From: Strongyloides papillosus
Lineage: Eukaryota > Nematoda > Chromadorea > Rhabditida > Strongyloididae
Length of the DNA: 64,000 nucleotides
Direction of reading: 5' to 3'
NCBI GenBank assembly: GCA_005656395.1
Contig: SRSI01000019.1
Location: forward strand, 620,001 to 684,000
Part shown: piece after piece, positions 23,437 to 34,253 of the stretch
Layout: each line of letters opens with the position of its first letter
Position numbering within the stretch: the stretch's first letter is position 1
Program-made: the position numbers and the translations under genes
The notes under the pieces: generated by a model
The model's database searches: none
What the model was told of the DNA's origin: nothing
The model's input: only the letters and a program-made list of their open reading frames with translations

Positions 23437-25150
23437 ATGCTATTTAATTATTATCATTCTTTTATTATTCTGATAATTGTTAAACTTAGCTATGAATTCA
23501 AAATTTTGGTTTACAATCCAGTGTTCGGGAGTAGTCATTCAAATCACATGATAAAGATTGCAGATTTCCTGGCTAAGAATGGACACGATGTTGTACGTTT
23601 TATTTTTTAATTTTTCACTATATCTTTAAGTCTATTCTCCATGCCCCAATGAATCCTAATACTGTAGATACTCATGGAAAAGTAGCAAAAGTAATAAGGC
23701 CATCCACCAGTAGTAAATTAGTAGAAGATCTATTTCTTATTCTAAACAAAAAATTAAAAGAAATATGGGATGTTGATAGTCTATGGAATCCTTATCACAC
23801 ACTTACAGTAAGTTTTTAAAATAATTAAATGATAAAATTATAAAGATTATAAGCAATTACAATAAATGGCTCGCTGCAAGTTGTGAACACATAATTAAAG
23901 AGGACAATTTAACAAAATCAATAAGAAACGGAAATTTCGATCTTGGAATAGGTGAAGCATTTGTTCCATGTGTTTTTGGAATGTTTAAATACTATAACAT
24001 TAAGAATCATGTTGCCGTAATGTCAGGCATTCCTTTTGATACTCATTACAACGAAATAGGGATAAATTTTCCTATTGGGCAAGTGCCATCAATCTTCGGA
24101 CCTATGTCAGAAGATATGTCATTTCAAGATCGACTGTATAACGTATTTTTCTATTTAACTGTAAAATACCTTCACAATGATGGAGTTTCCCGTGGAAATG
24201 ACATATTTCGTCGACATGCCCCATCATATAATATCAATCTTGAAAATATATTTACTGAATCCGTTTTTTATATTTCAAATACGGATCCTCTAGTAAATTA
24301 TGGTGCTCCAGGATCCCCCAAAATGATACAATTAGGTGGTTTCTTGTTAGAAAAACCGCAACCTTTAAATCCATATTTTGATAAAATACTAAATATACGT
24401 AAAAATAATGTTATTATATCCTTTGGGACATTTGCTAGAAGCATAGATATGCCTGAAGGAGGACTTAACAGTTTAGCACACCTCTTTGAATCATTTCCTA
24501 ATATAACATTTATCTTTAAGTTTGAAGTCAATAATTTCCCATTTTTTAGAAGATTTAAAAATGTTATCACAACAACATGGTTACCACAATATAGTTTGTT
24601 AAATGATAAGAGAATATCAGCCTTTATTATGCACGGTGGAGAAAATTCTTTATTAGAAAGTAGTAGAGCAGGTGTACCAATGTTAGCAATTCCAATATTT
24701 TATGATCAACCAAGAAATGCAAAAATGATAAGCGTACTACACTTAGGAAGATGGATTGAAAAAAGTCAATTTATTAACGATAAATATAAGTTTGTAGGTG
24801 CTTTTAAGGATGTCTTTGAAAATCCATTGTATAAGAAATCAATAAAAAAAGTTTCAAGAATGATTAGAAAAAGACCTTATAATGAGAGCCAATCTTTCTT
24901 GAAGCATATAGAGTTTGCTTGTGAATTTGGGGAAGTTAAAAATTTTAATATTGGCAATCAAAAAATGCCTTTTTATCAACGTACAGCCTTGGATATTTTT
25001 TTATTTCTCATAATTTGTACCTACACAGTAATATACTTAACTATCTCTTTCTTGAAATTTATATACTTCTCTTTAATAAGAAAGTACTACACATTGAGAC
25101 AAAATAACAAAAACGGATTGAGAAATACATTAAAACAAAAAGCACAATAA
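23437..25150 (+). CDS. UDP-glucuronosyltransferase (UGT, GT1 family)
   Basis: Three exons (23437-23592, 23631-23807, 23846-25150) with two 38-bp phase-0 introns give 545 residues, the usual UGT length. Order: signal peptide (MLFNYYHSFIILIIVKLSY), N-terminal acceptor domain with GSSHSNHMIKIADFLAKNGH, then the UDP-sugar-binding half with WLPQ (about 356-359) and the UGT signature from IMHGG (about 372) to YDQP (about 400), and a C-terminal membrane segment (about 493-516) with a lysine-rich cytosolic tail. UGTs in the ER membrane transfer glucuronate or glucose from UDP-sugars to lipophilic metabolites and xenobiotics; in nematodes they are linked with detoxification, including drug metabolism. 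The open frame and complete signature suggest an active enzyme. Confidence 0.9.
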
Positions 25151-25678
25151 TAATTTAATAAAAATATACATACTGTTCTTGTAAAATGCTTTTTATACTC
25201 TTAAAAATTTTAAATAAATTTTCAAATATTTATTTAACCTTTTTTTTAGAAATATTTTTTATTATCCTTTTTGTTTTAATATAAGTAGAGTAAATATTAT
25301 TGTTTTAAATAACTAAAAGATTTGATAAGCTTTCAATATTTTATTTGAAAAATTATGCATAAAAATATAAGATGATTAACAAAAATTTTACTAGCTTGTT
25401 AGATTTTGGTTTTCAATTGTAGTAACGAAAGTAAATATTTTTCATGTTATTACACTTTTATTTAAAATCTATCTAATTATAACGTTTATGGTGTTTTGTA
25501 TACTCTCAGAAAAAATTGATTCATAGTATAAAAACACAAATAAAGTCCTCAATCGTGTGTATCAATATCATGTTCTTTTTAATTAGATTTTTTATTACAT
25601 TATAGTATTCAGATTCGGTTGAATTCCGAAGATTAATATCTACCATTATTATCTTTAACCTAATCGCCAAGATAATAA
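25151..25678. other. 3' flank of the Thr/Pro/Lys-rich gene array
   Basis: Sequence at about 25300-25440 (ggttttcaattgtagtaac and surrounding) matches flanks at 27000-27180, 29100-29265 and 62420-62560, so this is the downstream end of the duplicated unit described for the next gene copies. Confidence 0.5.
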
Positions 25679-26428
25679 TCACATGTAATTTCCCCTCTGA
25701 AAGGAGTTAGAGTCTTTTCTTCTGACTATGTAACAGTCTTTATCATCATCACTTCTTATAACAAGTTTACTATCTTCTTCAAAAATTTTTACTGAAGGTG
25801 TTGTTTCTTCCAATGTAGTAGTTGTAGACTTTGATGTAGTTGTTGTTGTTTTTTTTGTAGTTTTTGATGGTGTTATTTTTATTGTGGTTTTTGATGTTGT
25901 TTTTGGTGTAGTTTTCTTAGTTGTGGGTCTTGTAGTCTTTGGTTTTGTTTGTTTTTTGTAGGGTTCTTCCATTAGATATTAATTTACGAGTTGTCTTTAT
26001 AGGTACTAGTGGAACGCGTGGAGATTTCTTTGTAGTTATCCGATTTGAAAGTGAAAGTTTTTTAGTTACTTTTTTGGTAGTTGCTTTTTTTAGAGTTGTT
26101 CTCTTTAGAGCTGGTGACTTTGGGGTTGATTTTCTTTTTAAGGTTTTTTTTGGTGTTATTTTCTTTCCTGAAGAAACTACTTTTTTATTGGATGTGATTT
26201 TGGATTTAGCTTGTCTTTTGACACGGACATCATTAAATTATTTTAGGTCAGTATCATTAAGAGCAACTATATTTGATTGCATTTCATTTCATTTGAACTT
26301 ACTAGTAATGATTCTTCTAAATCATTTTATTCTAATGAATTTAAATTTTAACTATCCGTAAATATTATTGCTGCTCCATTTTGCAAATTTAGACACAATA
26401 GAACATGATTAATACTAATATTAAACAT
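25679..26428 (-). pseudogene. Broken copy of the Thr/Pro/Lys-rich secreted protein gene
   Basis: Read from an ATG at 26428, the sequence opens with SINHVLLCLNLQNGAAIIF, parallel to the intact gene starting at 28499, then hits in-frame stops, needs a frame change after SSNEMK, and stops again before a stretch matching VRVKRQAKSK of the processing site. The Lys/Thr-rich middle (TKKTTPKTTSKTTIK) and an acidic end with KDCYIVRRK follow. An 97-codon piece (25972-25679) is still open but has lost signal peptide and start context. It is therefore a dead paralog. Its acidic tail is much shorter than in the other copies. Confidence 0.8.
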
Positions 26429-27374
26429 TTTCAAATGAAAAGTGTTTGAAATTGTGATTACATTTAAAAAGTTGTTTATTTATACGCTCTTAATGTTTTT
26501 AAAATAAAAAGATGAATTTTCAACACTTGGATTTGTAATAGAAATATGTAAATATTTTTATCAAATAATTTTTTTATGAATTTATAAAAAACATAACAGC
26601 ATAATTATTGTCTTTATTTGCACTCGAAAGTTAAAACAATCAATTTGTCATATACAAAAATATTTTTCATGTAGTGAAATAAACATGAATTAAGTTAAAA
26701 TGTTTGCTTTATTATGAACTTAAAAAAATAAACTTGGCAAATATCAGAAAAGTATAATCACGTAAAAGTAAATTGAAGCATCATATTTTTCAAAGTTATA
26801 TACTTTAATTTAATATTGTCCATTTATTTATCAGAAAATGCATAATATATTTCAAGATACTGTATGTTTTTACAAAATGACTTGTGTGAAGTCATAATAG
26901 ATTGTACAGTTACTATAATAATTTGATACGAACGTAAAATTATTTGTCTGACATTTTTTAAATCTATTCTTTGTTATTCTATTAGTTTTAATGAAAATAA
27001 ATAAATGAAACATTTGTTATTTAAATAACTAATCGAATAAGAGAGTTTTAAGCAGTGATAAGAAAAATATGCATGGAAATAAAAGATGATTAGTAGAAAT
27101 GTGCTAAAAAATTTTATTATCATGCTACATTTAGCTTTTAATTGTAATAGTCAAAGTGAATATTTTATTATGATTATATTTTTGTTTAAAAATTTTATAT
27201 TTAAAACATTTATTGTGGTTTATTACTTCAAAAAAAGAAATTAATGAATTTATTTTATGCAAAAAAATCTAGATGGAGCCCTCAATCATGTATATTAATA
27301 TCATATCTATTGTAGTTAGATTTTTTGTTACATTACAGTATCTAAACCCAATTGTAATCAGAAGGTTAATCGCT
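26429..27374. repeat. Spacer of the tandem gene unit
   Basis: Contains the upstream flank of the dead copy (tgattacatttaaaaagttgttt, also at about 28517 and 63877 with changes) and the downstream flank of the next copy (about 27030-27170). The same blocks occur in the same order at 28500-29265 and 62120-62560, so they belong to a duplicated unit of about 2 kb. Confidence 0.6.
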
Positions 27375-28499
27375 TTAATCATCATCATCTTCTTCTCCTG
27401 AAACTTCCTGTTCTTCTTCCTCCTCAACTTCACCTTCTTCGTACATAATATCTTCCTGTTTTGAAGGAAGCTCAATCTCATCTTCCGAACCTGAAACAAT
27501 ATCTTGGTCTTTACTATCTGGTGTAACAAGTTTACTATTTTCTTCTGTAGTTGTAACACCAATTTCCTCATCCTCGTAATATTCTTCATCTTCTTCAAGA
27601 ATTTTTGGTGTAGTTGATTTTTTTTCTGACGTAACAATTTTAGGAGTTGTCGTAGGTGATGCTGTAGGTTTTGGTGTTTTCTTTGGTAAAGTAGGCTTAC
27701 TATCTTCTTCTGAGTCATCATTTTCCTCATCTTCTTCTGAATCTTCCTGAACTTCACCAGAAATATAATCAATATCTTTCGGGTCTGAAGGAATAACAAT
27801 CTGATCTTCTGAGCCTGAAGCGCCATCCTCAACTCCTAACGTTTCTGTAGTAAGTTTACTGCCTTCTTTTGAGCCCACATCACCATTTACTTCATCTTCG
27901 TAATATTCTTGATCTTCTTCTAAAATTTTTGATGTAGTTGGTCTTTTTTTCGATAAAGTAGTTGTAGGCTTCGATTTAATCGTTGTTTTTGGTTTAGGCG
28001 TAGTCTTTTGTTTTGGTTTTGGCGTAGTCTTTGGTTTTGGAGTGGTTTTTGGTTTTGATACAATTTTCTTTGTTGTGGGTCTCCTAGTCGTTCTTCTTCC
28101 ACTTAATGTTGGTCTACGAGTTGTCTTTACAGGTGGACGTAAAGGTCTTTTTGTAGTTTTCCGAAATGAGACTACAGGTTTTGGAGGTACCCTTTTAGTA
28201 GTTGGTTTTCTCGGAGTTGTTCTCCTTGGGGGTAATGGCCTTTTAACTGGTTTTTTTGTTGCCGGTTTTTTAGATTTCGTTTGTCTTTTGATGCGAAAAT
28301 TACTAAATGATTTTGAGTCAATGTCATTAAGGCCGACGATATTTGATTTCATTTCGTTTGAACTAACTTGTAATGTTTTTTCTAGATCATTTTGCCTAAA
28401 TAAATTCAAATTGAAACTGTCTGGAAATATTATTGCTGCTGCATTTTGCAAAATTAGACACAATAGAACATGATTAATACTAATAATAAACATTTTCAA
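27375..28499 (-). CDS. Secreted Thr/Pro/Lys-rich protein with basic middle and acidic tail
   Basis: 374-residue intronless frame. Signal peptide (IISINHVLLCLILQNAAA), a short propeptide-like segment, and a dibasic/furin-type site RIKR (69-72) before QTKSKKP. Residues about 73-200 are rich in Lys, Arg, Thr and Pro (KTTPKPK-type repeats); the remainder is strongly acidic (EEDQEYYEDE, EEEEEQEVSGEEDDDD) with Ser/Thr patches suited to O-glycosylation. No known domain. The charge-split, mucin-like layout suggests a secreted matrix, coat or gland product that could self-associate; this is inference. Copies lie at 25679 (dead) and 62781 (intact). The start could also be the second Met (MFIISINH), matching the starts of the other copies. 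Confidence 0.7.
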   Translation of the reverse strand: MKMFIISINHVLLCLILQNAAAIIFPDSFNLNLFRQNDLEKTLQVSSNEMKSNIVGLNDIDSKSFSNFRIKRQTKSKKPATKKPVKRPLPPRRTTPRKPTTKRVPPKPVVSFRKTTKRPLRPPVKTTRRPTLSGRRTTRRPTTKKIVSKPKTTPKPKTTPKPKQKTTPKPKTTIKSKPTTTLSKKRPTTSKILEEDQEYYEDEVNGDVGSKEGSKLTTETLGVEDGASGSEDQIVIPSDPKDIDYISGEVQEDSEEDEENDDSEEDSKPTLPKKTPKPTASPTTTPKIVTSEKKSTTPKILEEDEEYYEDEEIGVTTTEENSKLVTPDSKDQDIVSGSEDEIELPSKQEDIMYEEGEVEEEEEQEVSGEEDDDD

Positions 28500-29265
28500 A
28501 TGAAAAAAGTTTTAAAATGTGATTACATTTAAAAAGTTGTTTTTTTTTATACGTTCTTGATGCTTTTAACTGTAACAAGTCGGAGTTTCAACACCTGGTT
28601 ATTTGATAGAAATATGTAAATATTTTTATCCATTTACTTGGCTATGAATTTAAAAAGAAATGATATCATAATCATTGTTTTTTATTTGTATTTGAAAATT
28701 GAAACAGTTAATATGACATGTGCAATAATATTTTTTATGTAGTGAAATAAACATGAAATTTGTTATTTTCGTAAAAACTAACATGAAGTTAAAATGTTTG
28801 TTTATATTGTTTATAATAAAACTATAAAAATGAATTTGACAAGTGTCAAAAAAGTTTAATCACATAAAAGAAAATTGAAGTATCATATTTTTAAAATTAT
28901 AGATTTTAATTTAATATTTTTTTTGTTAATCAGAAAATAGTCATATATTTTTAGGAACTGTATTTTCTTTTAACATAATTGTGTGTAATGTCATAATGAA
29001 TTTCATATTTGTTACGATGGTTACATAAAAATTTAAATTATTTTATTTAATTTTTTTTTAAAATATTGTTTGCTATTTTGTTATTTTTAACATTCATAAA
29101 TGCAATATTTGTTGTTCAATAATCGATTTAATAAGACAGTTTATAATAACGTTAAAAAATGTACATGAAAGTACAAGATGACTGGTAAAAATATCCTAAA
29201 AAAATTTACCATCATGCTTAATTTAGTTTTCAATTGTAATACATTGAGAACAAAAAGTGTCTAAA
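28500..29265. repeat. Upstream spacer plus orphan 3' flank of a lost gene copy
   Basis: The upstream flank of the intact copy runs into sequence (29100-29265) that matches the downstream flank of the same gene elsewhere (62420-62560 and 27030-27170), but no gene body follows. The similarity ends abruptly near 29265. This marks the broken edge of the tandem array; the next copy with a body is at 62781. Confidence 0.6.
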
Positions 29266-30130
29266 TAAACGTAAACATACCCGACGATTGCTAATGACAG
29301 TGGTGTTATTTTGACATTTCGAAATATCTTTGCATTGTCCATAAAAGATGTTTTCAATTTTTGTACATACTAAGAAACATAAATTACACCAAACAAATAT
29401 TCGATAATGCTACGTTCACTTAGGGTAATGTGTATACTAAATTAATTAAATAAATGTATTTAATTATTTATGATTATGATACTTATTAATTGTGAATATT
29501 AAATTATTTTATATATTGAAAATGAGTGATTTTTAAAAACTAAGTCTTTGTGAGTTGAACTAGTTGAGTCTATTAACACCAATGTAATAAATTTCGATTT
29601 TTTTAAGTTATAGGATTTTACACTAATAAATAATTTTTTTGTTAATTTTTTTTATTAAACCAGCCTTGAACCCGCCTTCGGCAGATCAGGGCTGGTCGGC
29701 AGAGCATATTTTTTGATAAAGAATTTTTATACAAAAACATTAGTCAAAGTATCTGTATAAAAAAATTGTTTCGTTAAATTACTTATTTATGGAGAAAAAA
29801 ATAACCGCCAATACATTGTTATAACATATTAATATAGGAAAATTTTCTGAGTTTAAGAGTCATTTTATAACGTTTGCCTTTACTGAAACTGGATAATTAA
29901 AAATTCATTCAACAAAAGAATTTTTTTGTATCCAAAAAGTAAATAAAAATGAATATTTGAATTATTTTAAGTAACTATTTAAATGCCATTCTATTATAGT
30001 TTTGAAATTGATGTAAATATTACAATATCATTCTTTTATTAACTACATATTACCCTAATTTTACAAATATATAAATGAGAAAAAACAAAAAAATTCATGC
30101 CTTAAAATAACTTTTTTCGTTTTTAACTAC
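29266..30130. other. Intergenic with an isolated G+C-rich hairpin
   Basis: Apart from the hairpin listed next, the stretch is A+T-rich without a supportable gene. Confidence 0.5.
29659..29696. other. G+C-rich hairpin
   Basis: ACCAGCCTTGA (29659-29669) pairs with TCAGGGCTGGT (29686-29696): 11 bp with one G-U wobble and a 16-base loop holding GCC and GGC. A CGGCAGA word occurs in the loop and again right after the stem. It stands out in surrounding A+T-rich DNA; its function is unknown. Confidence 0.45.
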
Positions 30131-32130
30131 AAATTTCGTTATAGTTTTTATATTTTATGCCAGACTTTGTTCTATGTAATAACATTAGTTTTATTTTCTT
30201 TAAACGACTTTTCATAAAGTTATAACATTATAAAATGTTGGTTTTTACTAAAAAAATAGTCATTATCTCTTGATCTATTACTTTGTTCATTTTTTATAAA
30301 TCTTTTGATATTAAATTTAATTCTTATTTTTGAATTGTATCTTTCAAATGATTCATGAATCATAAGATTTTATTAACTTTGATAAGAGTTATTTTCGGAA
30401 CAAAACTATGCAAAAATATATCTAAAAATGTGGTATTTTTTAAACACAATTTGACCACTTGTGGACCAAAAGTTTTGAGACTTATTTTCCCTCCTAAGTT
30501 AAAAAAAAGTACATTAAATGACTGTTTGACCATAAAAATTGATCAATTTTGAAAAGAGTTATGTCTGGAACAAAATTGGCTTTTACAAAAAGAATAGAAA
30601 AAAGCAAGAAAAATGACATTTAAATTGGCATAAATCGTTTTTTAGATAAGCTGTAAACTTCGCAATGATTTCATTTTTTAAGTTAGATTTAAATCTATAT
30701 AAGAAAACCATATTTACTTAATTTTAACAAGTTTCCACTAGGTAATAACTTATTAACTTTTTAATTTTTACCAAAAAGATAGTTATCACTTATTGACCCA
30801 TAACTTGACCAATTCTTTATCAATCCTTATACTGCTATGTTTCCACACTATTCTGGAATTGTACCTTTCAAATGAATCATAAACCATAAAATTTCATGGA
30901 CTTTAAAAAGAGCTATTTTTGGAACAAAACTATCCAAAAATGTGGTATTTTTTAAACATAACTTGGTCACATATAAACCAAAAGTTTCGGAACCCATTTT
31001 CCGCACTAAATTGGGAAAAAATACATCAAATGACTATTTGACGATAAAATTTGATCAAGTTTGAAAAGAGTTATGTCTGGAACAAAATTGATTTTTACAA
31101 TAAAAATATAAAAAAGCAAGAAAAATGGCACTAAAGTTGGCATAAATTGTTTTCTAGATAAGCTGTAAACTTCGTAATAGTCTTATTTTTTAAGTTAGAC
31201 TTAAATCTGTATAAATAAAACCATACCAACTTAGTTTTATGCAGTTTTAATAAGGTAATATTTATCTATCTTTTTAATTTTTACGACAAAAATAGTCATC
31301 ACTTATTGACCCATAACTTTGCTAATTCTTTATTAATCTAAGTTCTATTAAGTTTCCCCCTTATTCCTGACTTTTACATTTCAAATGAGTTAAAGACCAA
31401 AAAAATCAGTTCACTTTTACAAAAGTTTTTTGAAAGACAAAACTATGCAAAAATGTGTCAAAAAAGTGATGTTTTTTAATCATACCGTAGCCAGTTATGA
31501 ACCAAAAGTTTTGAGACCCACTTCCCACACTAAGTTGAAAAAAAATACATCAAATGACTATTTGACCATAAAATTTGACCAAGTTTGGAGAGAGTTATGT
31601 CTGGAACAAAATTGATCTTTACAATAAAATGAAAAAAAGACAAAAAAATTGACATTCAAATTTATATAACTTCTTTCATAGTGGAGCTATAAAGTTCATT
31701 AGACTCTTATTTTTTAAGTTAAACGTAGGTTTATATAACAGATGCTATTTTATTTCATCTCATCAAGTTTTGACTAATTTATAGCTATTTAACTTTTATA
31801 ATATTTTTTTTAAAATGGTTACCACTATTTGGACCATAACTCGGTCAATTTTTATAACAATTCAATAGAACTGTGTTTCCCCCTATTCTGGTAGTAGACT
31901 TTTCAAATAATATATAAATCATTTTATATTATATATTTTGAAATATCGTTGACCCCTGGTCAAATCTATGCTAAAAAAGGCCAAAAAAAACGGTGTTTTT
32001 TAAAGATGATTTGGCCAAAATTTGGCCAAAAATTTTTAAAACTGATCCAGCCCCTCTAGTTAGAAAAAAACACATCTTTTGGCTATTTACCCATAAAAAT
32101 CGGTTTAATTTTAAGAGAGTTATGAGAGAA
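30131..32130 (+). repeat. Diverged tandem repeat array, four units of about 550 bp
   Basis: Units start at roughly 30160, 30700, 31245 and 31790. Each contains, in order, a run like ttgacccataactt, a tttcaaatgaatcataaacc-like block, ggaacaaaactatgcaaaaa, ttttttaaacataa, and gagttatgtctggaacaaaa. The fourth unit is more diverged (gacccctggtcaaatctatg, ctaaaaaaggccaaaaaaaa). The same units flank the DIRS element at 55061-55977 and 60241-60700. The similar short open frames in each unit are a by-product of the repeat. Confidence 0.75.
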
Positions 32131-32826
32131 ACAAATATTTTTTTCTTATTTCTTTTTGTTATAGAAAACAAAATTACTAAAAATATTATGAAAAATAATT
32201 GTAATTATAAAAATATTTCGCTGTCTGCGATGCGGAGAGTAGCTAGGTCTTATGTTATAGACTGGAACTGTAATGAAGATTTTGAAGATAATAAGAAAAT
32301 TAGCCAAATAAAATTAAACTGGGATTTTGATCATTACATTCCCAATACAGAAAATCTCGATAAAACAATTATTGATGGTAGAACAAGAGAAGAAATAAAT
32401 AATATATCGCTTATTATTCAAGATCAAGGGAATGATAATGTTTAATTTATAAAATAATATCTTCTACATTTATATAATTTTTATAAATCTTTGTAACAAA
32501 CTTTTTATGTTTTTACGTTAACATATTGTTTCAACTGTCAGTTGATTATAAAAAACTGATTATTTTATCAACTAGTTCCTTATTTAACTATTTTAACTTG
32601 ATTAAATGTATTTTTGTCTGAAATTTGAACAAAAAAATAGATGTTGCAAAACAATTATTTATATATTACAAATAAACTTCATGTAGCAAATTAAGTATAT
32701 TAATTAGCTTTTTAAAAAAGAGGATCTCAAAACTAAAAATTAAACAATTTTTTTAATATGTATTTTGAAACAAATAAATAACAATAAAAAACAAAGATGT
32801 ATGTTCTTGTAGCTTTTTACTCGTTT
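32131..32826 (+). other. Short open frame fragment and A+T-rich DNA
   Basis: A frame running out of the last repeat unit continues in non-repeat sequence to 32445 (SAMRRVARSYVIDWNCNEDF, then DKTIIDGRTREEINN). About 90 codons with ordinary amino-acid composition suggest an exon or relic of a gene, but no start, splice partner or family was found. The rest (32446-32826) is featureless. Confidence 0.3.
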
Positions 32827-34051
32827 TTATGCTAGTTTTTCTTCTATTATTTTTTCACAAAATTCCTTAAGATCTTCCATATATTCTAATAATTTATCTC
32901 TACATTTTGTTGCGTATTTTTCAAAACCAGCCATTACAAGTATAAACTGGAATAATGGTTTTAAGCTGATATCAATCAATGTCTTGGAAAATATTAAATT
33001 AATGGCAATAAATTTCTGTAAAATATCCATTAAATCAGAGGAAGAAAACACAATACATGTTTGAAAATAACAAAGATAAGTAGAATTTGTATTTTCGAGA
33101 TTATGTATTTTTTTTATTCCAGTGTCGATTTTTCTTTCATTAAAATTAAGATCAAGCTTGTACTTTTTATTGGTGTAATCATTAAATTCACCAACTAAAA
33201 CAACATTATTATTTTTAAAATAACATTAATACTTACATAAATACTTAATTGCACATTCTAATGGATGGTCATAGGTTATTTGTGCTTCACAAGGTATACC
33301 ATCATAAAGATTCATTAATTGTTGTAAGAAAGAACTTAGCTTAATTAGTGTAGGTCTGTCAGTTTTGTTTTGAAATTCATTGTAAATTTTGAAAAAATTA
33401 TTTTCAAAATACTTTTTATTTACTTCGTTAAGATATATTGAACTAATAAAACATTGATTTCTCAAAACTTTTTCATTATTTTCATCTATCTCTAATTTTT
33501 TTAAAAATATTACAAATTCCTAAAATAAAAGTACTAAATTTTATATTGAAACTTACAACAAATTCATTTTTTATAGAGTTTATAGAGTGATTTTTTAACT
33601 TTTTTCTTTTTCTGCAGCAACGTGTGTTGTATGAAACAATAAATTTGTTTCTGTTTAAGAAGTTTGTTGTAATATTTAAAATATTTTCTACTTTACATAA
33701 AAATATATGTTTTGCTATTGAACATTTTTTTAGATCTACTGGTATAATATAACTGAAAAATATTATATAATAAATAATATAATTAAACATACTCATATAT
33801 GATAAATAACTCTTTAAATAATCGAAAGCACAAGGTTTTATCAAAAAGATTTTGTTGATTATTACATTCATCATAATGCTGCATTCTATGTAGGAATAAA
33901 ATATTTGTAAATCATAAACTTACATTATTTTCCCCATTGTTGTTCTACTAAAATTTTCAATTTTTTCCTGTAAAGTTAATTTACCACCACTACTTAATAT
34001 ATCATTAATTCGTTTGCTAATTATATCATATTGTTTCTCATTAATTTTCAT
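32827..34051 (-). CDS. Five-exon gene of unknown function
   Basis: Exons 34051-33924, 33885-33793, 33752-33557, 33519-33237 and 33194-32827 join through introns of 38, 40, 37 and 42 bp, all GT-AG, with phases that fit exactly (1068 nt, 355 residues). The protein starts MKINEKQYDIISKRINDIL, has no signal peptide or membrane segment, is rich in Lys, Asn, Ile and Leu, and has scattered cysteines including a CC pair next to a basic run (TRCCRKRKKLK). Predicted mostly helical (KCRDKLLEYMEDLKEFCEKI). I do not recognise a family. Five consistent splice events argue that it is real and under selection. It lies directly downstream of a broken gene on the same strand. Confidence 0.65.
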
Positions 34052-34253
34052 TTTTAAAAAATGCTTTTTCTATAAATGATATTTTTTAATAAATTCCATA
34101 TATTTTTTATATAATAATTCATTTTAGAAAAGATATTTATTGTTATATGTTTCAGTTAAACTTACTGATTATGTAAATAAAACAATACAACTAATTTTAT
34201 ATAAGATTAATATTATATTTAAAAAATTTTTTAAATTTTTGTGAAATATTCAT

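Noticed and set aside
28042..28473. 143-codon plus-strand frame
   Set aside because: Antisense of the Lys/Thr/Pro-rich gene; composition-driven.
29680..29715. ggctggtcggcagagcatat resembling the 5' end of U6 snRNA
   Set aside because: None of the conserved internal U6 sequence follows.
30355..31615. Similar 61-65-codon frames in the tandem repeat (also at 55716 and 60456)
   Set aside because: They recur only because the DNA repeats; frames open on the other strand as well and there is no start or domain conservation.
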